A stretch of 64,000 nucleotides of DNA from Diplonema papillatum (taxonomy: Eukaryota; Euglenozoa; Diplonemea; Diplonemida; Diplonemidae), in NCBI GenBank assembly GCA_030068145.1, contig JAPJBO010000841.1:36372-100371 (forward strand). The letters run 5' to 3'. Positions 45,097 to 55,657 of the stretch are shown here, one piece after another. Within the stretch, counting starts at the first letter, position 1. Each line of letters opens with the position of its first letter. Made by a program: the position numbers and the translations under genes. The notes under the pieces are model-generated. The model was not told where the DNA came from and did not search any database. It saw only the letters and a list, made by a program, of their open reading frames with translations.

Positions 45097-47172
45097 ATGG
45101 CAGCGCGCGTTGCCGTTGCGCTCGTGGCGATGCTGTTGGCACCTCAGAGTGCGGAGGCAGCGTTTGGCTACACAACGAGTACGTCGGCCTACACCATCGA
45201 CACTGGGGCCGGGCTAGTGTTCAAGATCAGGCGTGAAGACGGTGGTAGCACAACCTCCGTCGGGGACATCATGTCACTGGTATACGACGGTGTGGAGTAC
45301 CAACGCTCTGACAAGGGTTCCCAAATCAACTCCGGATTCGACTGGCTGTATACCGACATATCGTCAGTCTCCCTCTCCATCGGTACAGTGAACGGCAACA
45401 TCAAGGTCACCGTCGTGGGAGGCAGCCTGACGCACTATTACATAGTGAGACCGAACGTGAACTACATCTACATGGCCACGCACACTTCAGGCAACACGAA
45501 CACTGGCCTGTTGCGCTACATTCTCCGCCTCAGGTCCGACAAACTGCCCAACAGCCCTGTTCCTTCCGACATCTCTGTGTCAGGCCAGGTTAACTTGGAG
45601 ACGAGCGACATCAAGAAGCTGCCCAACGGACAGAGCAGATCAAAGCACTACTCCAACGGGCGGTTGAAGGACTGGATGTACCACGGCGCCACCGGCACCA
45701 ACGTGGGCATGTTTATTGTGCGTGACAACGGTGAGGGCATGGCAGGCGGTCCGTTCTACCGCTGCATCCAGAACCAGAAGACCAGCGACACTCAAGAAAT
45801 CACTTACGTGTTCAGCTACGGCATGTCGCAAACAGAGTCTTTCCGAGCGGGAACTCTGAACACGTACACCCTCGTGGTAACAGGCGGCGGAACTCCTGGG
45901 ACAGTCGACAACTCGTTCCTATCTGGCATGGGCTTGGTTGGCTATGTGTCGACTCGTGGACGCGTAACGGGAAATGGATTGAGCGGCCGCGATACGAACT
46001 TCGAGTATACCGTCGGGTTTGCCAACAGCGTGGCACAATACTTTGCCACACCATGGGGCAACAACGCGCAGTGGAACTCTCCAAACATGATCCCAGGGAC
46101 ATACAAGATGACCATCTACAAGAACGAGCTGGAAGTGCAAACCGGAGAAGTTGAGGTGCTTGCCCAGACAAAGATCCTGAACACGATCACCATCACTCAA
46201 GACCCAAGCGTTGCCACCCCTATCTGGCGTATCGGGGATTGGGACGGGTCGCCAGAAGAGCTCCTGAACGGGGACAAGCTGACGTACATGCACCCTTCTG
46301 ACATTCGCATGAGCAACTGGAAAGCACCGGCGTACGTTGTGGGCACCAGTGGACCACGTGACATGCCACCTTACATCTGGCAGGATGTCAACAGCGGAAG
46401 CACGGAGATTCGGTTCAAGCTGTCGAAGGCACTCATGCGCAGGTCTCACGTCTTGCGTTTTGGTATAACGCACTCATATGCAGGTGCCCGTCCAAGGCCT
46501 GTCGTCAACAGTTGGTGGGGCGCCATCCGAGCGGCTCCGTCACAGCCTAAGACACGTTCCCTTACTGTTGGCACCTACCGCGGGAACAACTACCGATACG
46601 ACTTCACGGTCCCACAGTCTGCATGGAAGACAGACCCGGACGTGGAGAATGTGCTCATTATGCATGCTGTGTCTGGATCGAGTGGAAGCGGCTATCTTTC
46701 GCCCGCCTTTTCGATCGACTGCATCGACTTGGTGTGCTCCAACTGTGACGTGTCTGAGGGAACGTTCTCGATTGTGGCACGGCAAAGTGAGTTAGTCGCG
46801 GGCGTTGCTAGTGGCTCGACGCAGAACACCGCCAACGTGGAGCAGCAGACAAACACTGGCGCCGACAGCCAGCGGTGGACCATTGCCAGTGTCGGCAGCG
46901 GATACTACTCGATCATCAACGTCAACAGCGGCCTTGCACTAGAGGTTACTGGAGGGTCTGCTGACAACGGCGCCAACATTGTGCAGTATTCATACTGGAG
47001 CGGTGCGGCCCAGCAGTGGGCCATTAACCACGTCGGGGACGGGTACTTTTCCATCATCAACCGCAGCAGCGGGAAGGGACTTGATGTGGCAGCATCCAGT
47101 ACCACGGCTGGTGCCAACATTCAGCAGTATGATTATGTGAGCGGCGACAACCAGCAGTGGTACTTTGAGTAG
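45097..47172 (+). CDS. Secreted rhamnogalacturonan lyase (PL4) with ricin-type lectin domain, copy 2
   Basis: Same length and domain order as copy 1, displaced by exactly 3274 bases, with no indel. About ten amino-acid differences from copy 1 can be seen, including Met to Val in the signal peptide, Ala to Ser in DISSVSLS, Asp to Asn in QVNLET and TGTNVG, Val to Ala in FRAGTLN, Leu to Met in LIMHAV, Thr to Ser in SSGSGY and His to Gln in ARQSEL. The family-4 motifs and all three QxW repeats are unchanged. The 5' flank is fused to the 3' spacer of copy 1, so its promoter differs from that of copy 1, which has the minisatellite. Start chosen at 45097 because the in-frame upstream codon is GTG. 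Confidence 0.9.
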   Translation: MAARVAVALVAMLLAPQSAEAAFGYTTSTSAYTIDTGAGLVFKIRREDGGSTTSVGDIMSLVYDGVEYQRSDKGSQINSGFDWLYTDISSVSLSIGTVNGNIKVTVVGGSLTHYYIVRPNVNYIYMATHTSGNTNTGLLRYILRLRSDKLPNSPVPSDISVSGQVNLETSDIKKLPNGQSRSKHYSNGRLKDWMYHGATGTNVGMFIVRDNGEGMAGGPFYRCIQNQKTSDTQEITYVFSYGMSQTESFRAGTLNTYTLVVTGGGTPGTVDNSFLSGMGLVGYVSTRGRVTGNGLSGRDTNFEYTVGFANSVAQYFATPWGNNAQWNSPNMIPGTYKMTIYKNELEVQTGEVEVLAQTKILNTITITQDPSVATPIWRIGDWDGSPEELLNGDKLTYMHPSDIRMSNWKAPAYVVGTSGPRDMPPYIWQDVNSGSTEIRFKLSKALMRRSHVLRFGITHSYAGARPRPVVNSWWGAIRAAPSQPKTRSLTVGTYRGNNYRYDFTVPQSAWKTDPDVENVLIMHAVSGSSGSGYLSPAFSIDCIDLVCSNCDVSEGTFSIVARQSELVAGVASGSTQNTANVEQQTNTGADSQRWTIASVGSGYYSIINVNSGLALEVTGGSADNGANIVQYSYWSGAAQQWAINHVGDGYFSIINRSSGKGLDVAASSTTAGANIQQYDYVSGDNQQWYFE

Positions 47173-48370
47173 TTCCAAGCAAAGCGAGCAGGACCATTGC
47201 AGTATCTGACGAGCGTGTCCTACCATTCTTTAACGTACCTTTGTATACGCAACAGCAGCCGGGCACAGTTTTTGACGACGCCGGCCAAGTTGACTGTACG
47301 AAGCTTCATCTCAATCAACGTTTAATTTACCTGTTAGATATCCACCGTAGCGCATCGTCTGCGTTGCCTGTGGCAAACCTCAAATCTCTTCTTCTGTTTT
47401 GTTCTATTTTCACGTTGAAGTTTAGTAATAGCGAGATGCAGTCGTGTTACACCAACAACAACACTCATCGGTTTTCCCCCACACTCGCTTTTTTTGTTTT
47501 CTCTTCGTTGTCTAGGACCCTTGGATCTTGGATCTCGGAAGATGACGTCTTTCTGACAAAGTTTAACTCTACATAACGACCTGCAAAACCAGGGCTTCTC
47601 CTCTCTGAAAACACCTGTTCCCCACCGTCCCCTCCCCCTTGGTTGCTGCGTCCTGAGGCCGGACTGAGTTGCTGCCGCTGCAGAGGGGGGCCGGCAGCAC
47701 TCTGACCTTCGGTGAGAGTTCTTCACCGCCTGCGGCGCGGGTGTGGCTCTATGGGGCACGGGCCGGTGGTCTCCCTTTTGGTCTATGATACGCGGAATGT
47801 CCCCGTTCTTTGTTTCTTTTCCACCCACTGCTAACGACGAGCCTTGGTTACCGTGTTCAGGAGGCTCATCTCCCAACGAACGTCGAGAAGACCAGCATGA
47901 GTGAATACAACACACAGCGAACCGTTAATTGAGGAATGCCTCAGCGATGTCACAGAATGCCGGTCCGCTGCGCCACAAGTTTGCACCAGTGGTGATGAGT
48001 ACAGTCACCGTTTCAAGCTTAGCTTCCAAGGGTGGGAGTTGCATGAGAGATACACGTGTCATGGAACGAGGTCGATGTCGCTGTCTAGCCACTCTTGCGC
48101 CCGTTGGAGGATCTCAAGAGCCGCATGTTAATGCTGACATCCGTACTGGGAGTCGCTGGTTCTTATTTCATTCGATTCATAGGTCTCTGATTTTAAGGTA
48201 GAGGCAGACATGGAGACACTTGAGCATCAGCGGCATGATGGCGATGGGTCCAATGTTTGCAACGCCGCTGCCAGACAGCCATGCAGCCCGGTCCTGCGAC
48301 GGCTTGTCAACCAGCTCCTCTTTTCTAGGTTTCAGGAAAACGTTTTCTACAAGTGTCCAAGACACTCAGC

Positions 48371-50446
48371 ATGGCAGCGCGCGTTGCCGTTGCGCTCGTG
48401 GCGATGCTGTTGGCACCTCAGAGTGCGGAGGCAGCGTTTGGCTACACAACGAGTACGTCGGCCTACACCATCGACACTGGGGCCGGGCTAGTGTTCAAGA
48501 TCAGGCGTGAAGACGGTGGTAGCACAACCTCCGTCGGGGACATCATGTCACTGGTATACGACGGTGTGGAGTACCAACGCTCTGACAAGGGTTCCCAAAT
48601 CAACTCCGGATTCGACTGGCTGTATACCGACATATCGTCAGTCTCCCTCTCCATCGGTACAGTGAACGGCAACATCAAGGTCACCGTCGTGGGAGGCAGC
48701 CTGACGCACTATTACATAGTGAGACCGAACGTGAACTACATCTACATGGCCACGCACACTTCAGGCAACACGAACACTGGCCTGTTGCGCTACATTCTCC
48801 GCCTCAGGTCCGACAAACTGCCCAACAGCCCTGTTCCTTCCGACATCTCTGTGTCAGGCCAGGTTAACTTGGAGACGAGCGACATCAAGAAGCTGCCCAA
48901 CGGACAGAGCAGATCAAAGCACTACTCCAACGGGCGGTTGAAGGACTGGATGTACCACGGCGCCACCGGCACCAACGTGGGCATGTTTATTGTGCGTGAC
49001 AACGGTGAGGGCATGGCAGGCGGTCCGTTCTACCGCTGCATCCAGAACCAGAAGACCAGCGACACTCAAGAAATCACTTACGTGTTCAGCTACGGCATGT
49101 CGCAAACAGAGTCTTTCCGAGCGGGAACTCTGAACACGTACACCCTCGTGGTAACAGGCGGCGGAACTCCTGGGACAGTCGACAACTCGTTCCTATCTGG
49201 CATGGGCTTGGTTGGCTATGTGTCGACTCGTGGACGCGTAACGGGAAATGGATTGAGCGGCCGCGATACGAACTTCGAGTATACCGTCGGGTTTGCCAAC
49301 AGCGTGGCACAATACTTTGCCACACCATGGGGCAACAACGCGCAGTGGAACTCTCCAAACATGATCCCAGGGACATACAAGATGACCATCTACAAGAACG
49401 AGCTGGAAGTGCAAACCGGAGAAGTTGAGGTGCTTGCCCAGACAAAGATCCTGAACACGATCACCATCACTCAAGACCCAAGCGTTGCCACCCCTATCTG
49501 GCGTATCGGGGATTGGGACGGGTCGCCAGAAGAGCTCCTGAACGGGGACAAGCTGACGTACATGCACCCTTCTGACATTCGCATGAGCAACTGGAAAGCA
49601 CCGGCGTACGTTGTGGGCACCAGTGGACCACGTGACATGCCACCTTACATCTGGCAGGATGTCAACAGCGGAAGCACGGAGATTCGGTTCAAGCTGTCGA
49701 AGGCTCTCATGCGCAGGTCTCACGTCTTGCGTTTTGGTATAACGCACTCATATGCGGGAGCCCGTCCAAGGCCTGTCGTCAACTCTTGGTGGGGCGCCAT
49801 CCGAGCGGCTCCATCACAGCCTAAGACACGTTCCCTTACTGTTGGCACCTACCGCGGGAACAACTACCGATACGACTTCACGGTCCCACAGTCTGCATGG
49901 AAGACAGACCCGGACGTGGAGAATGTGCTCATTATGCATGCTGTGTCTGGATCGAGTGGAAGCGGCTATCTTTCGCCCGCCTTTTCGATCGACTGCATCG
50001 ACTTGGTGTGCTCCAACTGTGACGTGTCTGAGGGAACGTTCTCGATTGTGGCACGGCAAAGTGAGTTAGTCGCGGGCGTTGCTAGTGGCTCGACGCAGAA
50101 CACCGCCAACGTGGAGCAGCAGACAAACACTGGCGCCGACAGCCAGCGGTGGACCATTGCCAGTGTCGGCAGCGGATACTACTCGATCATCAACGTCAAC
50201 AGCGGCCTTGCACTAGAGGTTACTGGAGGGTCCGCAGACAACGGCGCCAACATTGTGCAGTATTCATACTGGAGCGGTGCAGCCCAGCAGTGGGCCATTG
50301 AACACGTCGGAGACGGATACTTTTCCATCATCAACCGCAGCAGCGGGAAGGGGCTTGATGTGGCAGCGTTCAGTACTGCCGCCGGCGGGAACATTCAACA
50401 ATATGATTATGTCAGTGGCGTCAACCAGCAGTGGTACTTTGAATAG
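48371..50446 (+). CDS. Secreted rhamnogalacturonan lyase (PL4) with ricin-type lectin domain, copy 3
   Basis: Near-identical to copy 2 through most of its length, again at an offset of 3274 bases. It then departs in the last trefoil repeat: AIEHVGDG for AINHVGDG, AAFSTAAGGNIQ for AASSTTAGANIQ, and SGVNQQWYFE for SGDNQQWYFE. Most DNA differences cluster after about 50230 and continue into an alternative 3' flank, so the end of this gene preserves the older member of the array, with copies 1 and 2 sharing a different end. A nearby segment (49756, GGAGCCCG for GGTGCCCG) also matches neither other copy. The catalytic motifs are intact. All three genes look functional. Confidence 0.9.
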   Translation: MAARVAVALVAMLLAPQSAEAAFGYTTSTSAYTIDTGAGLVFKIRREDGGSTTSVGDIMSLVYDGVEYQRSDKGSQINSGFDWLYTDISSVSLSIGTVNGNIKVTVVGGSLTHYYIVRPNVNYIYMATHTSGNTNTGLLRYILRLRSDKLPNSPVPSDISVSGQVNLETSDIKKLPNGQSRSKHYSNGRLKDWMYHGATGTNVGMFIVRDNGEGMAGGPFYRCIQNQKTSDTQEITYVFSYGMSQTESFRAGTLNTYTLVVTGGGTPGTVDNSFLSGMGLVGYVSTRGRVTGNGLSGRDTNFEYTVGFANSVAQYFATPWGNNAQWNSPNMIPGTYKMTIYKNELEVQTGEVEVLAQTKILNTITITQDPSVATPIWRIGDWDGSPEELLNGDKLTYMHPSDIRMSNWKAPAYVVGTSGPRDMPPYIWQDVNSGSTEIRFKLSKALMRRSHVLRFGITHSYAGARPRPVVNSWWGAIRAAPSQPKTRSLTVGTYRGNNYRYDFTVPQSAWKTDPDVENVLIMHAVSGSSGSGYLSPAFSIDCIDLVCSNCDVSEGTFSIVARQSELVAGVASGSTQNTANVEQQTNTGADSQRWTIASVGSGYYSIINVNSGLALEVTGGSADNGANIVQYSYWSGAAQQWAIEHVGDGYFSIINRSSGKGLDVAAFSTAAGGNIQQYDYVSGVNQQWYFE

Positions 50447-53169
50447 TTCCGAGCATAGCGGGTACTGTACGCCGTTTGTCGCACTGCAGCATGGCTGAAA
50501 CAAGTGCACAGACGTCGCGTTCGAATCATCAACGTACCTTCGCACCTTTCTAAAAAACCGGCGCAGCAGCGCTGGACAACGGCGGACGTACGAGCATTCG
50601 TCCCCAACCAACGTTCAATTTACTTGTTGCAATCACCGTAACGCATCGTGCGTTGCCAGTGTCAAACAGCAATTACCATTAATCTGTTCTTGTTCCATTC
50701 TCTCGTAGACGTTACACATAAGCCACGCCAGCCGTGCTACTAAAACGACAACACACATCGATGGTGAAGCTTTTTCGTGCCGAGATATTTTATCGTTCTT
50801 TTCTCCAGACCGCTTTGTTCTTTCACATCGTCGTCTAAGACCCTTGGATCTTGGTTCGACGAAGACTAAGTCTTTCGGACAAATACAAGTTAAACGGAGG
50901 CGTCTGAAGCCAACCGCTTAGCACAAGAAGCAGTCTAAATAACGACCTGCCGACGCAGGACTCCCCTTCGAACCGCCCCGTATTCCTTGCTCACCCACCC
51001 ACCCAGCCCGCTTGCTTGCTGCGTCCTGAGGCCGCATGGAGTTGCTGCCGATGTTGGGGGAACCCGCAGCACTCTGGCTTTCGGTGAGAGTCCTTCACCA
51101 TTCGCGGCGGGGCGTGGCTCATTCGGGCACGGGTCGGCGTTTTCCTCTTCCGTTTGTGATGTGCTTGGCTACTTCGTTCTCCGTTTCTTGTTGCGACGAT
51201 GCGCCTTGGCGCCCACTGTGCTCTGTTGCCTTGCCCACCGAAACCACCGATGCACACAATGCCAGCACAAGACAGTCGGTCCGGTGTACCATGCACTTAG
51301 TTCAGTGTGTAAATTTGTTGCATTACTGGTGCGTTTGATTTTAGCGTATGTACCATGGCAGTCTACCTGGCTGTTACTGGCTGTTACTGGCTGTTACTGG
51401 CTGTTACTGGCAGCGCAGAGCAGGGGTGTACGTGCTTCAAACGCTGGGTGTACTTAGCAAAATTGGACCTCGACCCAGATTTCTTTTTTTCATTTTTGTT
51501 CGGCAACGTTTTCTCCAGGTTTCGGGTTTTCTGAGTTTGCAAGAGAGGAGGGGCAATCCATACCTCTCGGTTTTTTTCCCACGTGGTAGCGCCTGCCCGC
51601 GCAAAAGGCTCTGAAAAATTCGCTACTCGAAAAACAGGCACACATTTCGCTGAACGTATCATCTGTCTTGCACTCATCCTCATCGGCCAGTCTTCGTCAC
51701 CATCTTGACGAACTTCTCGACAGTCTTTCAGAGTTGCAATGGCTTGGGAAGTTCCGCCTCCTCGGGGCAACCTTCCAGACCGTCATGTAGCTTTGGATCA
51801 TCCGACGAGCTGGATGTCGGCCAAGTTCGTAGCGCGTTCCGCCGGCTTGTTTCAGCCCTATTTGATGCTGAAAAGGACACCGAGCTGCTAGAAAAGATGA
51901 CAGTGGCGAGTGTGATGTATTCCGCAATGGAACAAGGAAGGTTTAAAAAGGAACAGCGTTTAAAAAACGCTGGGATTCCTCTTCTGAAAGAGAAGAAATT
52001 CCGCAACGGGGGGCGGCTCTCGTGACGACCCACCTGCAATCCAACGCATCCCTTTTTGTTGTTTATGGAACTTTGGCAGACCATAAACGTAAGGTAGCCT
52101 ATCGACTGCAGGAACCGTAGTAGCTTCTGATCAATTGCCTCAGCTCCTTGACAAACCCGAGTTGTATTGAAAGACTGACATCGCCCCACTCTGTTTCACA
52201 TTTCACGTCAGTTTGTGTCCAGTCATGTATTTCTTGTTTTGCTGGCAACGGAACTAACTCCTAGCCATTCTTCGCAGTACCGCAGATGTCCAGGGCATTT
52301 TGGTTGTATTTGCCCTTGTTCCCCCGTCGTTTGCAGACTTCTGCGCGACGTGTTTGTTGATGAAGACGGCGCAAACACGTTGGGGTTGCAGACCATGGAG
52401 ACTCGTCCCATGACCTTTTTCGCACCGCCGGACCTATCCAGAGCTCTATGCAGTACATTGTGAGCACATCTCTATGAACCTCCATTTTAATTCTCCTTCG
52501 GTGCGGTTGCCTTCGGAGCCGTAGGCGCCGCTCCGGTGTGCGAATTAAACTCATGTTTAATGCGCTGTTCTACGAAACGCACCTCGGCCACGTTCCTTGG
52601 CCGGACTGCTGACGCTACGGGATCCTCGGTTGTGCTCCATAGCTGGATTGCTAGCTCGATGGGAGGAGCTCGCCGGCGTGTGGGCACGGGCGAATGGGTC
52701 CGCCACGACCGCGAGCAGACAGGCTGCGTGCGCGACCGTTGCAGCTGGCCTGCGCTGCCATGGGCTCGATCGCGCCATTCACGTGGTACCATGGGTTTGT
52801 CCCAATGGCTCCTATCCCAATGGTCGTTTGCCAGCAGAGAAGAAGGCGGTGGGGGGAGGTGCGGACGGTCTCTCCCTTTTACGCTGGCCACACGCGCGGA
52901 AGCGCAGCTGGTGAAACAACTCTTCAACCTGCTTGCGCGCTCCTTTTCCACCACACCTTGCTCAAGGACACGCCTCCGCGAACCGCAGCGAAGGAAGAAA
53001 GGCCAAAAGTGGAGCCCCGCAAAAAAGAAGGCAACCCCCGCGCAGCCACCACAGAAGCGAACAAAACGCTTTCCTTGATCCTCAAACAAATCATGTGGCT
53101 GCTCTCGCGGTATTGGATTGTCGAAAACGCTGACGAAGTCGCTGTTGACATCAAACAGCGTTAAACATA
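50447..53169. other. Diverged lyase spacer, then unrecognised sequence
   Basis: 50447-51200 is the old spacer copy. The decamer GGCTGTTACT is repeated at 51368-51410. Frames between 51700 and 52500 are open for up to 150 codons on both strands without a recognisable domain. The piece GTAAATTTGTTGCATTA at 51309 resembles the target site used by the retroelement at 6328. Confidence 0.5.
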
Positions 53170-54066
53170 AAAAACCGTGAACCTTCGATTTTACGACCAT
53201 GTTCAACCTACTCCCCCAAGAGGCGCTATAAGAAGGTGTACGAAAGGCAATCAAAGAGACCCTCCTTTTTGGCAAGAGTTTCTCACTCGACGAAATCGCG
53301 TCCCTCATAGACCTGTGTGCGGACAACTGCTTCATCGAACAAGGTGGTTTGCTCCTCCAGCAGGTTTGCGGACTCCCCTTGGGGGCTAACGCCTCCCCCG
53401 ACCTGGCCAACCTATTCTGCTACAGTGTTGAAGCCGGGTACCTCGATGAGTTGATGAAAGAGGACCCGGCAAAGGCACGCCAGTACGCCGACACGAACAT
53501 CGATGACTTCCTAACCTTCGATTCGTACCTCCACCACCCTAGGAGTTGTACCACATGCAGTACAAAGAAACAACACTGAAAGAAGGTGACGTCGAGTATA
53601 TCGAAATCCGCATCAGACTCGAACCTGACTCGAACACGCACCATTTCTTTGTACGCTTGTCGGTGAACGAAAAGTCGCGCAACTGGCACTTCAAGCCGGT
53701 CCGTTTCATCCACAGCTGGTCGACCGGTCGACCATCCCCCACCAGGGGGACAGCAATCCTAAAGAACCTGTTAATCCGTTGCCTTACCCTGACAAACAAT
53801 TGGTCAGACGCTCTTCGAGAGATCCAGCTGTCAATTTTTCTTCTTCTCAACAGAGGCCACTTGAAACACAAACTTAAGAAGGTCTTCTTCCAAGGGGTAC
53901 AGGAGCGTCTCCCTAACCTCGAACCTTCCCAACGTCACTTAAGAAAGTGGTTTCACTCGTGTGTGGCAGCGTACGAAGCAGGTCTCCCCCTCATAGAAGG
54001 GGAACCCATCGTGGGGCGCAAAAGAAAGCTAAAGCTCTGGTGTGGTCGGTGGGCCAGTTCCCCGTA
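53170..54066 (+). pseudogene. Decayed Penelope-like reverse transcriptase
   Basis: Three frames together give an RT of the class with GLPxG-type motif B. Frame 1 has FDFTTMFNLLPQEAL (motif A region, from 53184), a TAA at 53229, then EGVRKAIKETLLFGKSF, LIDLCADNCFIEQGG, QQVCGLPLGANASPDLANLF and QYADTNIDDFLTF (motif C; the aromatic residue before IDD is Asn). After about 53530 the reading continues in another frame as LYHMQYKETTLKEGDVEYIE, FVRLSVNEKSRNWHFKPVRF, then a helical NLLIRCLTLTNNWSDALREI, and ends at 54066. This order and the residues around LRE-QLS-FLLLNRGH-KLKKVF suit Penelope-like or related RTs known from many protists. The stop and frameshift show it is dead. No endonuclease is seen. 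Confidence 0.65.
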
Positions 54067-54097
54067 GTTCCCCCGTAGTTCAACATGGGGGGGGGGG

Positions 54098-55657
54098 TAG
54101 GGGGGGGTCAAACTAGGGTTCCAGAGTGTCCCATTGGGGTGTTTTTGCAACTTTGCGCAATGTCGAACAGAAATGTACGTGTGACCCAATAATTAGATAT
54201 TTTTCTGGGAAAAAGCAAGAAGGGCTCCTCAGCCTCTGAGAGTGCACTTAGAGCTAAAGTTGAAAAACGGTGCCAGTTTGGTGACACCGTTCGTCTTTTC
54301 CCCCCCTCTACTTGGCTGACCGCGAAACGCAAGCACTTGAAGCGAGAAACAAGCCACCGGTATGCCATAGGGAGGTCGGACGTGAGCGCGGCTGTTTTCA
54401 CAGCGCCGATGCCTGCAGATCTCAGTGCAATGATAATGCCAACGGTAAAGCCACCGAGAGCACCCCGAGGACGGGTTTTCAACTTCAAAAACCTCATAGC
54501 TCTTGCACAACGCTTCAAGCGGTAGTGCGCCTTTCTCAGACGGCCGTAGCTTTGCTTTGTAAGTCCCGCACAACTCGCACGCATGCACGGAGTTACAATC
54601 TTTGGCCCTCTTTTGTCGGCGCTTCGGGGTCAGAACACACGCCCTCGTGTTCACTCCCCTTTGCCGTCCCCATCTCGGTGTCGTCGTCGCTTCGATGAAG
54701 GTCAGAACACACCCTCGTGTTCATTCTCCACACAGATGCATGCTTACAGCTCAAACACCAGAGGTGATGCCTATGCTTCTCACCTTGGATGCGTTCGTTG
54801 TGCGCTCCGAGTTCGAGACTTGCGTCCTTGAACACACCGACCGACAGACGCATACACCCCGTCTTTTTCGCCCAAGCTGTGTACCACCGGATAACCGTCT
54901 CTTCTTGTACCTTGCACATGCACTTGTTCATCCCCAAGCAACAAATGCACGTACTGATCACTTCGCAAAAGGCCCGGCAACCAGCTCGGTCGATGCCAAT
55001 CGGCCGCTCGACTCACCGTGCGAACCTAGCTCTTCATTTTCGTCGTCATCTTCGCTTACCATTGCGTGATCTGGCTGGTGCACGCCGCCATCAGTTGCCT
55101 CGTCATAATCGTTGCAGCGCTCGTCTTTGATTGAAGCGTGCCTGCAGTTCACACACCATCAAACGAACTTCGTTCTGTCCACCTGTTTGCGTTCCTTGTA
55201 GCAGCCATGCGGCCGAGAGCTTTTTTCAGGCTTTCCAGAGATTCATCCTTGTCCCGTAGCCACAGCTCTGCTCTTTCATCGAGTAGAGTATGGCGCACAC
55301 AGCAAGGTTTCTCACCCCATGCCGACAACCAGCGAACGAAGCCGCGAGCCGTGTTCTCGGCGTCTAGTGCACTTTGTCGTCGTTGTTGGGACATCTTCCC
55401 GTGTTCCCGTCGTGTTGTGTACGTGTCCTGGTATGGGTTGATCCACAGGTAGTTCTTAGTAGTGCTCAGGACGAACGGTGTCGCCAAACTGGCACCGTTT
55501 TTAGAAATCGCGGTTTGTTGCACTTTTATGGGCTTTCAGGCCGTTTTGATGCCGTTTTTGTGGGTTTCCGGACGTCAGACAAGGGTATAAGGGGTGGGGG
55601 GCCTGGCAGGCAGCAAGAGAAAATTAGCCCCAATGGGACACAGGTTGACCCCCCCTA
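54098..55657. mobile_element. TIR element D, 1.56 kb, TA-bounded
   Basis: Left end TAGGGGGGGTCAA with GTGTCCCATTGGGG soon after; right end is the inverse (CCCCAATGGGACAC, then TTGACCCCCCCTA). A second pair of inverted arms, AAAAACGGTGCCAGTTTGGT at about 54266 and ACCAAACTGGCACCGTTTTT-like (one mismatch) at about 55482, lies inside. The interior holds short frames on both strands, none recognisable as a transposase. The closing TA (55656-55657) is also the opening TA of element A. Confidence 0.7.

Larger units (their letters stand above)
41750..50446 (+). repeat. Tandem array, 3274-bp unit, three copies
   Basis: Units comprise the lyase gene plus a spacer of about 1.2 kb. The spacers 43899-45096 and 47173-48370 appear identical; the third (from 50447) is a diverged relative, still recognisable by GACCCTTGGATCTTGG (about 50839) and GCGTCCTGAGGCCG (about 51021). 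Spacers also hold one GCCTGCGGCGCGGG core each (44455 and 47729). Confidence 0.9.

Noticed and set aside
52487-53410. A 307-codon minus-strand frame
   Set aside because: It overlaps the RT remnant on the plus strand, where real motifs are seen, and has no domain of its own.
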